From: Rhodopirellula maiorica SM1
Lineage (GTDB): Bacteria; Planctomycetota; Planctomycetia; Pirellulales; Pirellulaceae
NCBI RefSeq assembly: GCF_000346295.1
Contig: NZ_ANOG01001062.1
Coordinates: 1-47,732 of the forward strand
DNA: 47,732 nucleotides
Direction: 5' to 3'
Part shown: positions 1 to 8,236 of the stretch, piece by piece
Layout of the letters: each line of letters opens with the position of its first letter
Position numbering within the stretch: the first letter of the stretch is position 1
Position numbers and translations under genes: made by a program
Notes under the pieces: model-generated
Database searches by the model: none
What the model saw: the letters and a program-made list of their open reading frames with translations, nothing else
Told to the model about the DNA's origin: nothing

Positions 1-155
1 ACCTTAAAAAAAACGATGCGAGTTGTTAGAGTCACCCTAAGCCGGACGTTCTCTTACGGCCCACGGCTCACCGTTGTGATTTGGATTTCAATTAAATCAA
101 CAAGCCGTTGGCGATTTTTCTCAACCGTGGCCGGTTAGAAGGACTCGCCGAGAAA

Positions 156-1034
156 CTAGATATACCAGCGCTGCGAGATCGCACTGTTTTGGCTTTCGGT
201 GTGCCGTATTGGAAACACATGGTGCTTGCCATGAACCGTCGCACTGGTGGGTTGCAGATCAGCTCGCCCGGCGTTGTTTTCGAGTTCGCGTAGCCATCGC
301 GATTTCATCGTCCCCACGCTATCGAATAGATCGTGGCGGAACAGCGACATCACCGCATCGGCGACCCGTTGGTTCGCTCGCGGCAATCCCGGTTGATCCG
401 ACGTTCGTTGTCGTAACATGTCGTGCATCGCCGTGTTGAACAACCAACAAGCGGTTTCTCGTTGCGCCAAGGTTTCGTTCTCGGCACTCTCTTCGGCGTA
501 CGCAGACGCTCGCGTCGGATCCACCGCATAAGCGATCGCCGTGTCGCTGTAGGGGATCATGCGTCCCAGCAGTGCATCCGTCCACCGTTCAATCCCTTGA
601 CGCAATCGATTCAGTCGAACGGTGTTGCGAACCGAGCTGCCGCGTCCAAACAGCATCAAGTGATGGACGCGTGCCGAGACTTCGAGATGGGATCGAAACA
701 CGGTATCGGTGACCGGCGAGATATCATCGATCCCTTTTTCGGCATCCATCGCCTTGCCCAGAGCAGCAACAACACGGCAGAGGATCTCGCTGACCAAAAT
801 CTCTTCGAGCACGACGCTGTGTCGATTCCACCAAGCACGGATGGCGACTCCCTCGTTCCCTTGTTCGGCGCGGCGATAGCGGCTGATCACATGGTGCCAA
901 AGTTCGAAGCGGCCGCGTGATTGCGTCCAGTATCTGGTCACCGCCGAGCTCATTTCATCGTTGGGTCGAAATGCGATGGCCGAAGCGTTTTGCGAAATGA
1001 TGGCAGCAAGGTCGGCGAGCAGAACAGCATGCAT
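156..1034 (-). CDS. Hypothetical protein, helical, 292 aa
   Basis: I do not recognise the family. The product is 292 residues, mostly alpha-helical and rich in Arg and Ala, with no signal peptide, no membrane segment and no cofactor motif I can name, so it is probably cytoplasmic. The long uninterrupted frame, the ATG start near 1034 and the minus-strand position facing a divergent plus-strand gene make it more credible than the short frames on the opposite strand. The middle third (residues about 90-190) is the most regular helical stretch; the last 50 residues look loose. It may be a lineage-specific planctomycete protein. Function unknown. Confidence 0.6.
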   Translation of the reverse strand: MHAVLLADLAAIISQNASAIAFRPNDEMSSAVTRYWTQSRGRFELWHHVISRYRRAEQGNEGVAIRAWWNRHSVVLEEILVSEILCRVVAALGKAMDAEKGIDDISPVTDTVFRSHLEVSARVHHLMLFGRGSSVRNTVRLNRLRQGIERWTDALLGRMIPYSDTAIAYAVDPTRASAYAEESAENETLAQRETACWLFNTAMHDMLRQRTSDQPGLPRANQRVADAVMSLFRHDLFDSVGTMKSRWLRELENNAGRADLQPTSATVHGKHHVFPIRHTESQNSAISQRWYI

Positions 1035-1403
1035 AAAAATCAGTCCCTAAGCATCACGAGTGAGTTGTTTGAATGGGAATTGCATCCGCCGTGCCAGCCC
1101 TCGTTCCGGCCATGCAAAGCAACCGCTAACTCATTACGACAACGGCAGTTGCGTCCACGAGTCGGATGCGGCGACACGTCCGCGGCGATGACTGCAGTGG
1201 AGAATCCACATCGTGATGTTGCACCGAAGCAACAGCGAGGTTGGGTTGGTGCGACGGGGGGCGTGGAGGGACATCTTGTGGCGTTCCAGTCGCGACTTCC
1301 CGCATAAAACGAAAAATCTCTCTAGCGACGAAGTCCCGCGGTTGGCTAACACCGGTTTATCGCGTGCTTGGCGTCTCTTCTCTCTTCCACTCGGAAAAAT
1401 GCT
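1035..1403. other. Intergenic region between divergent genes, no gene seen
   Basis: About 370 bases separate the divergent starts at 1034 (minus) and 1404 (plus). Short open frames exist on both strands but have no recognisable protein character. No strong hairpin or RNA gene was seen. It presumably holds the two promoters, but I could not pick convincing -35/-10 boxes. Confidence 0.4.
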
Positions 1404-2036
1404 ATGCTGAAAACCCTCTTCAAACTGCTCTCTCGCACACCACAGCAACCCGTTCCTGTTGACCCGCAATCGCAAAAAAACGCGGCGTTGTTTGCCTATC
1501 TGCAACAACCACCGCCGCCACTGAATCACACACCGACATCCAAACCGGCCATGGTCGCCGCTCACCCGGTCCCTAAAGCGAGTCACCGTGAACGACTCTT
1601 GAGCATGCGAATCGAACACCTCCAGATTTGTTCAGAGAGCCGTGCGAATCAATTTTCCGAGTTTGGAGTCGATACCGCTGGCGATTTGATCTCGGCCAAC
1701 CTGCGAACGTTGGCCGAAAAGTACCCATCGCCTCGCAAGGCGGTTCGGGTGCTGAAACGTTACCGTCAAGCGATTCGTTTAGCGGCCCGCGTTCCCGGCA
1801 TGATGCCGCGTGACGCGTTGTTGTTGATCAGCATCCATCGCCGCAGCGTTCGTGGATTGGCGATGGAAACGCCGATGTCGCTGTATCGCGATTTGCAGCG
1901 GTATGCGGAAAGCACGCCTGGCCGAAAACAGCTGCGGGGGCGTCGTCTACCCAGTGTCAAGCGAATTCGCCGCTGGATCACGGTTTCAGCGAGCGAATTG
2001 AGCGTTACGGGCAATATCTACGCCGACGCCGCTTAA
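1404..2036 (+). CDS. DUF4332-like protein (helix-hairpin-helix type)
   Basis: A protein of 210 residues. I chose the ATG at 1404 over an in-frame TTG at 1368 because the sequence then begins with a normal N-terminus (MLKTLFKLLSR). Residues about 1-65 are Pro/Gln-rich and look disordered. The rest is a basic helical domain with a pattern typical of helix-hairpin-helix modules: a stretch around FSEFGVDTAGDLISANL, followed by repeated KRYRQAIRLAAR-like helices. This resembles the DUF4332 family, whose members may bind nucleic acid or act as scaffolds; no enzyme motif is visible. It stands alone, 83 bases upstream of lutA. Family call is moderate, function unknown. Confidence 0.55.
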   Translation: MLKTLFKLLSRTPQQPVPVDPQSQKNAALFAYLQQPPPPLNHTPTSKPAMVAAHPVPKASHRERLLSMRIEHLQICSESRANQFSEFGVDTAGDLISANLRTLAEKYPSPRKAVRVLKRYRQAIRLAARVPGMMPRDALLLISIHRRSVRGLAMETPMSLYRDLQRYAESTPGRKQLRGRRLPSVKRIRRWITVSASELSVTGNIYADAA

Positions 2037-2119
2037 CTAATCGCCTCGAGAGTGACTATACTGCCACCATTCCGCCGTCCATAGGTTTCGACGGCTAACG
2101 CACGTTCGTGGCAAGTTGA

Positions 2120-2884
2120 ATGTCTGTCGCTCTGTTTATCCCCTGCTATCTCGACCAATTTTATCCCGATGTCGCCATCGCTACGCTTGAGCTGCTTGAG
2201 CGACTCGGAGTGGATGTTGTCTACCCCGATGGACAAACCTGTTGTGGGCAGCCGATGGCGAACACCGGTTGCACCGCCGATTGTGCTCCGGTAGCGAAGC
2301 GGTTTGTCGAATTATTCAGTGAATACGATTCGATTGTTTGCCCGTCGGGATCGTGTACCGCGATGGTACGCCATCACTACGACGAGTACTTTGCGGACGA
2401 CGATCCGAAATTCAATCACGTCAAAAGCCGGACGTTTGAGTTGTGCGAATTTCTGCACGACGAACTGCAGATCAAAGAGCTCGATGTGCAATTCCCGCAC
2501 AAGGTGTCCGTTCATCAAAGCTGTCATGGATTGAGAGAATTGCGGCTCGGATCGTGCAGCGAAAACATGACGGTTCGCGAAGACAAGGTCCGCAATGTGT
2601 TGAACCTTGTCCACGGAATCCAGTGGTGCACGCCGACGCGGTCGGACGAATGCTGTGGATTCGGGGGCACCTTTGCCGTCAACGAAGCCGACGTGTCTGC
2701 GGCGATGGGGCGTGATCGCGTCGCCGACCATGTCGCATCGGGCAGCAGCGTCCTAGCGTCTGCCGACATGAGTTGTTTGATGCATTTGCAAGGCATCATC
2801 CGTCGCGAATCGGCTCCGATCGAAGTGATGCACGTCGCACAGATCCTGGCGGGTCGCAATCCAAAACGAGTTGCCAACGCGTAA
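2120..2884 (+). CDS. lutA: L-lactate oxidation Fe-S protein LutA
   Basis: LutA/YkgE-type subunit of the LutABC system, which oxidises L-lactate to pyruvate in the cytoplasm. The 254 residues contain the two cysteine-rich (CCG) modules of the family: TCCGQPMANTG with CPSGSC in the first half, and HQSCHGLRELRLG with DECCGFGGTFAV in the second. These bind Fe-S clusters, as in glycolate oxidase subunit GlcF and heterodisulfide reductase subunits. Length is normal for LutA (about 240-255). It starts at the ATG at 2120 and opens a three-gene operon with lutB 20 bases downstream. Family and context agree, so the assignment is firm; the actual substrate in this organism is inferred from the family. 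Confidence 0.93.
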   Translation: MSVALFIPCYLDQFYPDVAIATLELLERLGVDVVYPDGQTCCGQPMANTGCTADCAPVAKRFVELFSEYDSIVCPSGSCTAMVRHHYDEYFADDDPKFNHVKSRTFELCEFLHDELQIKELDVQFPHKVSVHQSCHGLRELRLGSCSENMTVREDKVRNVLNLVHGIQWCTPTRSDECCGFGGTFAVNEADVSAAMGRDRVADHVASGSSVLASADMSCLMHLQGIIRRESAPIEVMHVAQILAGRNPKRVANA

Positions 2885-2904
2885 CAAAATTTCGCATTAA
2901 AACT

Positions 2905-4290
2905 ATGAAAACGCTTCCCATCGTCGATCATCCGACCAAGGCACGTCCGTTTGTCGCCGACACCGAACGCTTCCATTGGCACGACCAAGCATTGTGGTTT
3001 GTCCGCAGCAAACGTGACAAGCAAGCCGCATCGGTCCCCGAATGGGAATACCTCCGTTCGCTCGCTTCGCAAATCAAAACCGAAACGATCGCTAATCTCG
3101 GCGACTATTTGACCGAGTTCGAACGCAACGCCACCGCATTAGGGGCGACCGTGCACTGGGCCGCCGACGCCGCCGAACACAATCAAATTGTGCTCAAAAT
3201 CCTGCGTGATCACGAAACGCTACGGATCGTCAAAAGCAAATCGATGCTGACCGAGGAATGTGGGCTGAACCACTTTCTCGAAGACAACGGCATCGAAGTG
3301 GTTGATACCGATTTGGGAGAACGGATCGTTCAGCTGCGAGAAGAAACACCGAGTCACATCGTTTTGCCCGCGATCCATATCCGTAAAGAAGAAGTCGGCG
3401 ATACGTTTCATGAACATCTCGGAACGGACGCGGGTGCATCGGACCCGCAATACCTGACCGAAGCCGCACGACAACATTTGCGTGACAAATTCCTTGCCGG
3501 CGAAGTGGGAATTACCGGAGTCAATTTTGCGATCGCGGAAACCGGCGGCTTTGTCGTTTGCACCAACGAAGGCAATGCGGATCTCGGCGTTTCGTTGCCT
3601 CGCGTGCACATCGCTTGCATGGGGATCGAAAAATTGGTTCCCCGTTTCCAAGACTTGTCGGTCTTCATCCGTTTGTTGGCACGCAGCGCGACGGGACAAC
3701 CGATCACCACGTACACCTCGCATTTTCACGGACCTCGCGATCCTAACAGCGAGTTGCATATCGTGTTGGTCGACAATGGCCGCAGCCGACTGAGAAACAG
3801 CAACGAGTTTCGCGAAGCACTGCATTGCATTCGCTGCGGTGCCTGTATGAACACATGTCCGGTCTATCGTCGTAGCGGTGGACACAGTTACAGCGCCACC
3901 GTGCCAGGACCGATCGGTTCGGTGTTGTCGCCCACACGGGATTCGTCGCGATACAAAAGTCTGCCGTATGCGTGCAGTTTGTGCGGATCCTGTAGTGACG
4001 TTTGCCCTGTGAAAATTCCGCTACACCATCAATTGCTGGCTTGGCGAAAGGAATTGGTCGGCGAAAACCTGCTGCCGTATTCCAAACGGATCAGCATGAA
4101 GGCGGCTTCACTGCTGTTCCGTAGCCCTCGTTTATTTTCGATGGCCGGTTGGATGGGACGCAAATCGCTCAAGATCCTGCCGCACTGGGCAACCCATAAT
4201 CGATTGAATACTTGGACGATCGCACGCGAATTGCCCGAACCTCCGCGCGAGAGTTTTCGTCATTGGTATGCAGAAAACCGGAAACGTTAA
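2905..4290 (+). CDS. lutB: L-lactate oxidation Fe-S protein LutB
   Basis: LutB/YkgF subunit of the lactate oxidation complex, 461 residues. The open frame extends upstream into lutA, but the ATG at 2905 (MKTLPIVDHP) gives the usual N-terminus and a 20-base spacer. The N-terminal two thirds is a LUD (DUF162) domain with a conserved EVGITGVNFAIAETG stretch. It is followed by two ferredoxin-like clusters, CIRCGACMNTCPVY starting near residue 308 and CSLCGSCSDVCPV about 50 residues later, which should carry two [4Fe-4S] centres and pass electrons onward. The C-terminus has a basic helical tail. It sits between lutA and lutC with short gaps, so the three are very likely co-transcribed. Confidence 0.94.
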   Translation: MKTLPIVDHPTKARPFVADTERFHWHDQALWFVRSKRDKQAASVPEWEYLRSLASQIKTETIANLGDYLTEFERNATALGATVHWAADAAEHNQIVLKILRDHETLRIVKSKSMLTEECGLNHFLEDNGIEVVDTDLGERIVQLREETPSHIVLPAIHIRKEEVGDTFHEHLGTDAGASDPQYLTEAARQHLRDKFLAGEVGITGVNFAIAETGGFVVCTNEGNADLGVSLPRVHIACMGIEKLVPRFQDLSVFIRLLARSATGQPITTYTSHFHGPRDPNSELHIVLVDNGRSRLRNSNEFREALHCIRCGACMNTCPVYRRSGGHSYSATVPGPIGSVLSPTRDSSRYKSLPYACSLCGSCSDVCPVKIPLHHQLLAWRKELVGENLLPYSKRISMKAASLLFRSPRLFSMAGWMGRKSLKILPHWATHNRLNTWTIARELPEPPRESFRHWYAENRKR

Positions 4291-4292
4291 CG

Positions 4293-4910
4293 ATGCTAAA
4301 AAAGACTCCCGCTACCACCACCAGCCGCCAAGCCGTCCTCGATCGATTGACTGGAAAACATGTCGTCGGTCCGGGATTGCCAACGGTCGCGTTTGACCAG
4401 ACGGTGCAATTTGACGATCCGGTAGCCAAGTTTATCGAGGTGTTGTCCACCGTGGGTGGTCAAGCCCATGTGATCGATGATGTTGAACAAATCGGCCAAA
4501 TCCTGGGTGAAATCCCGGTCTACGCCAACGCGAAACGGGTCGTTTCGTTAGTGCCCGAGGCGATCGCAGGAAGTTTGGACGTAGCCACGATCGATGATCC
4601 GCATGCATTGGCATCAGTCGATTGGACGATCGCAAGAGGCGAATTCGCGGTCGCCGAAAACGGTGCGATTTGGGTCGAAGGGGCGACGATGCCGCACCGT
4701 GTACTGTTATTTATCGCTCAATATTTAGCCATCGTGGTGTCTCGTAGCCAGATGGTTCACAACCTGCACCAAGGTTACGCGCGAATCGGTACGCCGAAAT
4801 CACCCTTTGGTGTTTTCGTCTCGGGCCCCAGCAAAACTGCTGACATCGAACAGTCGTTGGTGCTAGGGGCCCACGGTTGTCGCGCGCTGCAGGTGTTTCT
4901 GACACCGTAG
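4293..4910 (+). CDS. lutC: L-lactate oxidation LUD-domain protein LutC
   Basis: LutC/YkgG subunit, 205 residues, one LUD (DUF162) domain and no cysteine clusters. The ATG at 4293 lies two bases after the lutB stop, which fits translational coupling and is preferred to the longer frame starting inside lutB. The C-terminal half has the family core AENGAIWVEG and SGPSKTADIEQSLVLGAHG. Most relatives I know have Pro after GAHG; here it is Cys (GAHGC), a small oddity. It completes the lutABC operon, which lets the cell use lactate as carbon and electron source. No LutP permease or LutR regulator is adjacent. Confidence 0.92.
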   Translation: MLKKTPATTTSRQAVLDRLTGKHVVGPGLPTVAFDQTVQFDDPVAKFIEVLSTVGGQAHVIDDVEQIGQILGEIPVYANAKRVVSLVPEAIAGSLDVATIDDPHALASVDWTIARGEFAVAENGAIWVEGATMPHRVLLFIAQYLAIVVSRSQMVHNLHQGYARIGTPKSPFGVFVSGPSKTADIEQSLVLGAHGCRALQVFLTP

Positions 4911-4940
4911 TTCATCCGCAGCAACGGACTGCATCGCATC

Positions 4941-6317
4941 GTGAACCAGCACAACCTGCCACCTTCGGAACACTCCTTTCGCTTTATCTTTGCGGAACTG
5001 CTGGTCATCGCCGTGCCCTTGATGGTCAGTGCGGGGACTTTTTCGTTGGTGCTGTTTGTCGATCGCACGTTATTACTGTGGTACGACGGCGCTTCGATGA
5101 GTGCATCGATGGCGGGTGGCAATTTCTTTTGGGTCAGCATCTGTTTGCCGATCGGGATCGCTTCGATGACCGGTGCGATTATCAGCCAATACGTCGGGGC
5201 GGGCGAAGAACACAAGATCGGTCGCTTCCTTTGGCAATCCGTTTGGTTGACACTGCTTTCCACTCCGTTTTTTGCCTGGGTCGCCTACCAGGCTGATGAT
5301 TTGTTCCGCTTGACCGAGCAACCAAGTGAGCTGATCGAGGCCGAGACGACGTATCTGCGTTGGCTGATGGTCGGCGGCGTCGGTGCGGTATTGGAGAACG
5401 CGCTGAGCGGTTTTTTCAGTGGTACCGAACGTACTCGCGTGATCATGTGGGTCAGCCTGTTATCGGGGCTGCTAAATGTGATCTTAGACTTGTTGTTAAT
5501 TTTTGGGGCAGGCCCGATTCCCGAAATGGGGATTGCCGGCGCCGCGATCGCCAGCTCGCTGGCATTTTGGTTCAAAGCAATCTGCTTTGGGCTGTTGATC
5601 TTTTACTACGACCGAGACAATCGATACCAAGTCCGCAGCAGCATTAGTTTCAGCGGCGCGTTGTTGACCAAACTGCTCTTTTTTGGCTTCCCCACGGGGT
5701 TGATGTACGTCACCGAAGCGGGTGGATTCACAGCAATTGTGTTGCGGATTGGTCGACTCGGCGACATACCGTTGCGAGCCACCACGATGGCGATCAATTT
5801 TAATATGGTCGCCTTCATTCCATTGGTCGGCGTGTCGATCGCCGCTTCGGTCTTGGTCGGCCGTCACTTGATCGAAAGTGGGCCGGGTCGTGCGGCCAAA
5901 AGCGTTTTCGCAGCGTTATTGGTCGGCTGGGGCTATTCGCTGCTGTGGTGCGTCGCCTACCTAATTTTCCCCGGCGTGATGATGCAGTTGTACGAGTTCA
6001 ACACGCCCACCGCCGATTCAGCGTTGGCGATTTCGATTGCCAAAGGGCTGTTGAAATTTGTCGCCTTTTACGTCGTGATGGACGCGACCCAATTGATCTT
6101 GGCGGGCGCATTGCGAGGTGCCGGGGACACCTGGTTCGTGCTGGGCACCGGTTTGATGTCGTCGGTGTTGGCGTTTGCGATTGGCGTGGGCAACGAACCG
6201 AGCGAAGGGCAACTGCATTGGTGGTGGTGGATGATCACGATGTGGGTATGGCTGTTGGCCGTTTGCATGGCTGCACGTTTCCTGCATGGCAAATGGAAAA
6301 CAATGCGGATGGTGTAG
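4941..6317 (+). CDS. MATE family efflux transporter
   Basis: A 458-residue polytopic inner-membrane protein with about 12 hydrophobic segments arranged as two similar halves, the layout of MATE (multi-antimicrobial extrusion) transporters that export cationic compounds using Na+ or H+ gradients. Family features include the N-terminal region FAELLVIAVPLMVSAGTFSLV, the central LSGLLNVILDLLLIFGAGPIPEMGIAGAAIA and the second-half PLVGVSIAASVLVGRHLIE. The start is GTG at 4941, 30 bases after lutC, so it may be read with the lut operon, though a functional link is not implied. Tryptophan-rich C-terminus (HWWWWMITMWVW). Substrate unknown. It converges on the transglutaminase gene, leaving only 13 bases between stops. 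Confidence 0.88.
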   Translation: MNQHNLPPSEHSFRFIFAELLVIAVPLMVSAGTFSLVLFVDRTLLLWYDGASMSASMAGGNFFWVSICLPIGIASMTGAIISQYVGAGEEHKIGRFLWQSVWLTLLSTPFFAWVAYQADDLFRLTEQPSELIEAETTYLRWLMVGGVGAVLENALSGFFSGTERTRVIMWVSLLSGLLNVILDLLLIFGAGPIPEMGIAGAAIASSLAFWFKAICFGLLIFYYDRDNRYQVRSSISFSGALLTKLLFFGFPTGLMYVTEAGGFTAIVLRIGRLGDIPLRATTMAINFNMVAFIPLVGVSIAASVLVGRHLIESGPGRAAKSVFAALLVGWGYSLLWCVAYLIFPGVMMQLYEFNTPTADSALAISIAKGLLKFVAFYVVMDATQLILAGALRGAGDTWFVLGTGLMSSVLAFAIGVGNEPSEGQLHWWWWMITMWVWLLAVCMAARFLHGKWKTMRMV

Positions 6318-6330
6318 CCGCGACGGAATA

Positions 6331-7371
6331 CTAGCCTTCGATCTGTTCGCGGACGAACCCAGGATCGGGATTGCCTTTGCCCTTGCGATCGCACTTGAAG
6401 TACTCGGCGACGTACCGTACGGGTTGTCGTTTTTCAGGAACTTTGAATCGGTCACCTTTTTGCAAGACAGGGCGGTATTCGTCCATGCGACCGAATTGCC
6501 GAGTGCCGGCTGCTTGGCAGGGGAACCAGAAACCATTGCCGTCGCCGTCTTCGAGATAGAATTCGGGATAACAGTGGCCTGGGATCCAAACCATCCGCGC
6601 GGGCACACGGGCGTTGCGGCACAGCGCCACCACTAGGCTGGTCATTTCTTCGCAGTCGCCCTTGCCATCGCGAAGTGCCACCGATGCGTTTTTCAGCGGA
6701 CCTTCGACATACTCGACTTTGTCTCGCACAAAGTCATAGATCTGCTCGACGCGTTGCCAATCATTCTCGGCTTCCATGGCGGCCAATTCACGAGACGCCG
6801 ATCGGATGGTGGAATTGCTGGCGTCGATATTCGGGCTGTTGCCAAGGTAGTTACGCAGCTCACGTGACGGACGCTGCGGGATGACCAAATCATCGGTCTG
6901 CGTCGGAGGCAAGATCCGCGAACGTTCGATCTGGAACACAAACGTCATCTCGACTCTCGCACCGGCCGGGACTTGGGGAATTCGCAGTGCGACTTGCTTC
7001 GCGCTGCTGGCCAGATCACGCACCTCCCAAAAACGGACGATCGGATCGATCACTTTGCTGACGAGGGTGACCTTTTGTTCGGGCCATTCGGTCGGTACCG
7101 GGAACGTCGCAATCACGTTGGTACACGTCACCGGAGTGGTTAACACCATCCCGATCCGCCACTGTTGGGTTTGCGGTGAATCAAAGCTTAGTCGCGAAGG
7201 GACCGCATCCGATTCGTCCGACGGATCGGGCGTGTCCGTATCGTCGGCGAATGCGAGTTGTGAAAGAGCGAGTCCCCCCACGCTGCAAGCCCCGACTCGG
7301 TGCAACGTTTGTCCCAACCAACGTCGGCGATTCAATTGCAGGGAACTCGGAGGGGGAAGTTTCTTATTCAT
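6331..7371 (-). CDS. Exported transglutaminase-like domain protein
   Basis: A 346-residue protein with an Arg-rich N-terminus followed by a hydrophobic stretch (NRRRWLGQTLHRVGACSVGG), suggestive of a Tat-like or Sec signal, so probably periplasmic. Residues about 60-190 form an unassigned beta-rich domain. The C-terminal part is transglutaminase-like, with the nucleophile in GKGDCEEMTSLVVALCRNA and the histidine in GHCYPEFYLEDG. The third residue of the papain-like triad is unclear: the place where Asp normally follows a Trp reads WFPCQAAG. Family members are proteases, peptide-modifying enzymes or non-catalytic scaffolds. Downstream of the small lipoprotein gene on the same strand, with two hairpins between them. 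Confidence 0.8.
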   Translation of the reverse strand: MNKKLPPPSSLQLNRRRWLGQTLHRVGACSVGGLALSQLAFADDTDTPDPSDESDAVPSRLSFDSPQTQQWRIGMVLTTPVTCTNVIATFPVPTEWPEQKVTLVSKVIDPIVRFWEVRDLASSAKQVALRIPQVPAGARVEMTFVFQIERSRILPPTQTDDLVIPQRPSRELRNYLGNSPNIDASNSTIRSASRELAAMEAENDWQRVEQIYDFVRDKVEYVEGPLKNASVALRDGKGDCEEMTSLVVALCRNARVPARMVWIPGHCYPEFYLEDGDGNGFWFPCQAAGTRQFGRMDEYRPVLQKGDRFKVPEKRQPVRYVAEYFKCDRKGKGNPDPGFVREQIEG

Positions 7372-7405
7372 ATCTAATCAAAACGCTGAAAAAGGGGTAA
7401 CCGAA

Positions 7406-7452
7406 ACGATCGCAGAAGCACCTGGTTTTGACACCGGCACCTCTGCGATCGT
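7406..7452. repeat. Inverted repeat, 11-bp arms
   Basis: Perfect arms ACGATCGCAGA (7406-7416) and TCTGCGATCGT (7442-7452) around a 25-base spacer, in the 161-base gap between the lipoprotein stop and the transglutaminase start on the minus strand. It could be a transcript hairpin, a terminator or attenuator element, or a protein-binding dyad. No T tract follows on either side. Confidence 0.5.
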
Positions 7453-7472
7453 CGCTCACTTTTGTTTCATTG

Positions 7473-7491
7473 TAGTCCGCGAATCGGACTA
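7473..7491 (-). terminator. Possible hairpin terminator after the small lipoprotein gene
   Basis: Seven-base arms TAGTCCG and CGGACTA with a five-base loop, 42 bases past the lipoprotein stop on the minus strand. The stem is only moderately GC-rich and the T tract is poor, so the terminator role is tentative. Together with the inverted repeat at 7406-7452 it suggests the two minus-strand genes are not simply one operon. Confidence 0.35.
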
Positions 7492-7532
7492 TTTCTGATT
7501 GCCAAGACGATTCCGCTTGGTGCTGAGGGGCC

Positions 7533-8063
7533 CTAGTTAGCGGGTACGGCACCAGGTGGCAGCGGATCGCGGCTGATGATGCGGTCGCCACGTGCATCGA
7601 AGTCATCCGAGATAATGTTCCCAGAGTCTCCGTAGATCGAACTGCCGACAATTTCCCCTTGCAAATAGGGGTCATTCACGACATTCCCGTACTGATCGAG
7701 CGACGTTCCATAACCAAGATTTCCGCCATAACCACTGCTGACCGAATTGCAGCTGGGACATTTTGCGGCAACTTCCGAACCACATCCCAGCTCAGGACCG
7801 GTATAGGTGTTGCATTCGCACCCTGGCGTGGGTGCCACAGCCAATGGAACTTGCGGCTGAGGAGCCACCGGTGCATAGGGCGTTTGGGTACATGGCGCAG
7901 GCTGAGGCAACACTCCAAGATTACCTGGCAAAACCGACTGAGTGCGATTGCATAAACCGCATCGAGCGCCACGTCCAAACCAAAATTGTTTTAGCGTTCC
8001 ACATCCAGAACTGACAAGTAGCAGCGTCATAGCTGCGACAACCGACATAAAGCGAGTATTCAT
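7533..8063 (-). CDS. Cysteine-rich small lipoprotein, function unknown
   Basis: A 176-residue product beginning at the ATG near 8063 (MNTRFMSVV); the upstream in-frame Met would add seven charged residues before the signal peptide. The signal sequence ends in a lipobox-like LVSSGC, so a lipid-anchored envelope protein is likely. The mature part has Cys pairs (CGLCNRTQ, PGCEC, CPSCNSV), a Pro/Gln-rich middle (PQPAPCTQTPYAPVAPQPQ) and a Gly/Tyr/Asp-rich tail (YGGNLGYG). The paired cysteines might bind metal or form disulfides. No family recognised. It is divergent from the hydrolase gene, with 173 bases between their starts. Confidence 0.6.
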   Translation of the reverse strand: MNTRFMSVVAAMTLLLVSSGCGTLKQFWFGRGARCGLCNRTQSVLPGNLGVLPQPAPCTQTPYAPVAPQPQVPLAVAPTPGCECNTYTGPELGCGSEVAAKCPSCNSVSSGYGGNLGYGTSLDQYGNVVNDPYLQGEIVGSSIYGDSGNIISDDFDARGDRIISRDPLPPGAVPAN

Positions 8064-8236
8064 TTCTTTTTCCTTCACGTGCATAGCGAGCGTATTCGGA
8101 GTTCTCGATAGGAGAACCAGTTAAAAGTAGGACGCTATTTGTGATGTGCAAACGCAACATCGTTATTTTTCGGCAACAATTTGTTGCACCAAGTCAACAC
8201 ATCACGCGAACACGCCCCCAATCAATTCAAACCGAG

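Noticed and set aside
108-293. A 61-residue plus-strand frame at the window start
   Set aside because: TTG start, overlaps the 3' end of the better-supported minus-strand gene and matches nothing I know.
3220-3885. A 221-residue minus-strand frame opposite lutB
   Set aside because: Shadow of the lutB frame; no domain or start signal.
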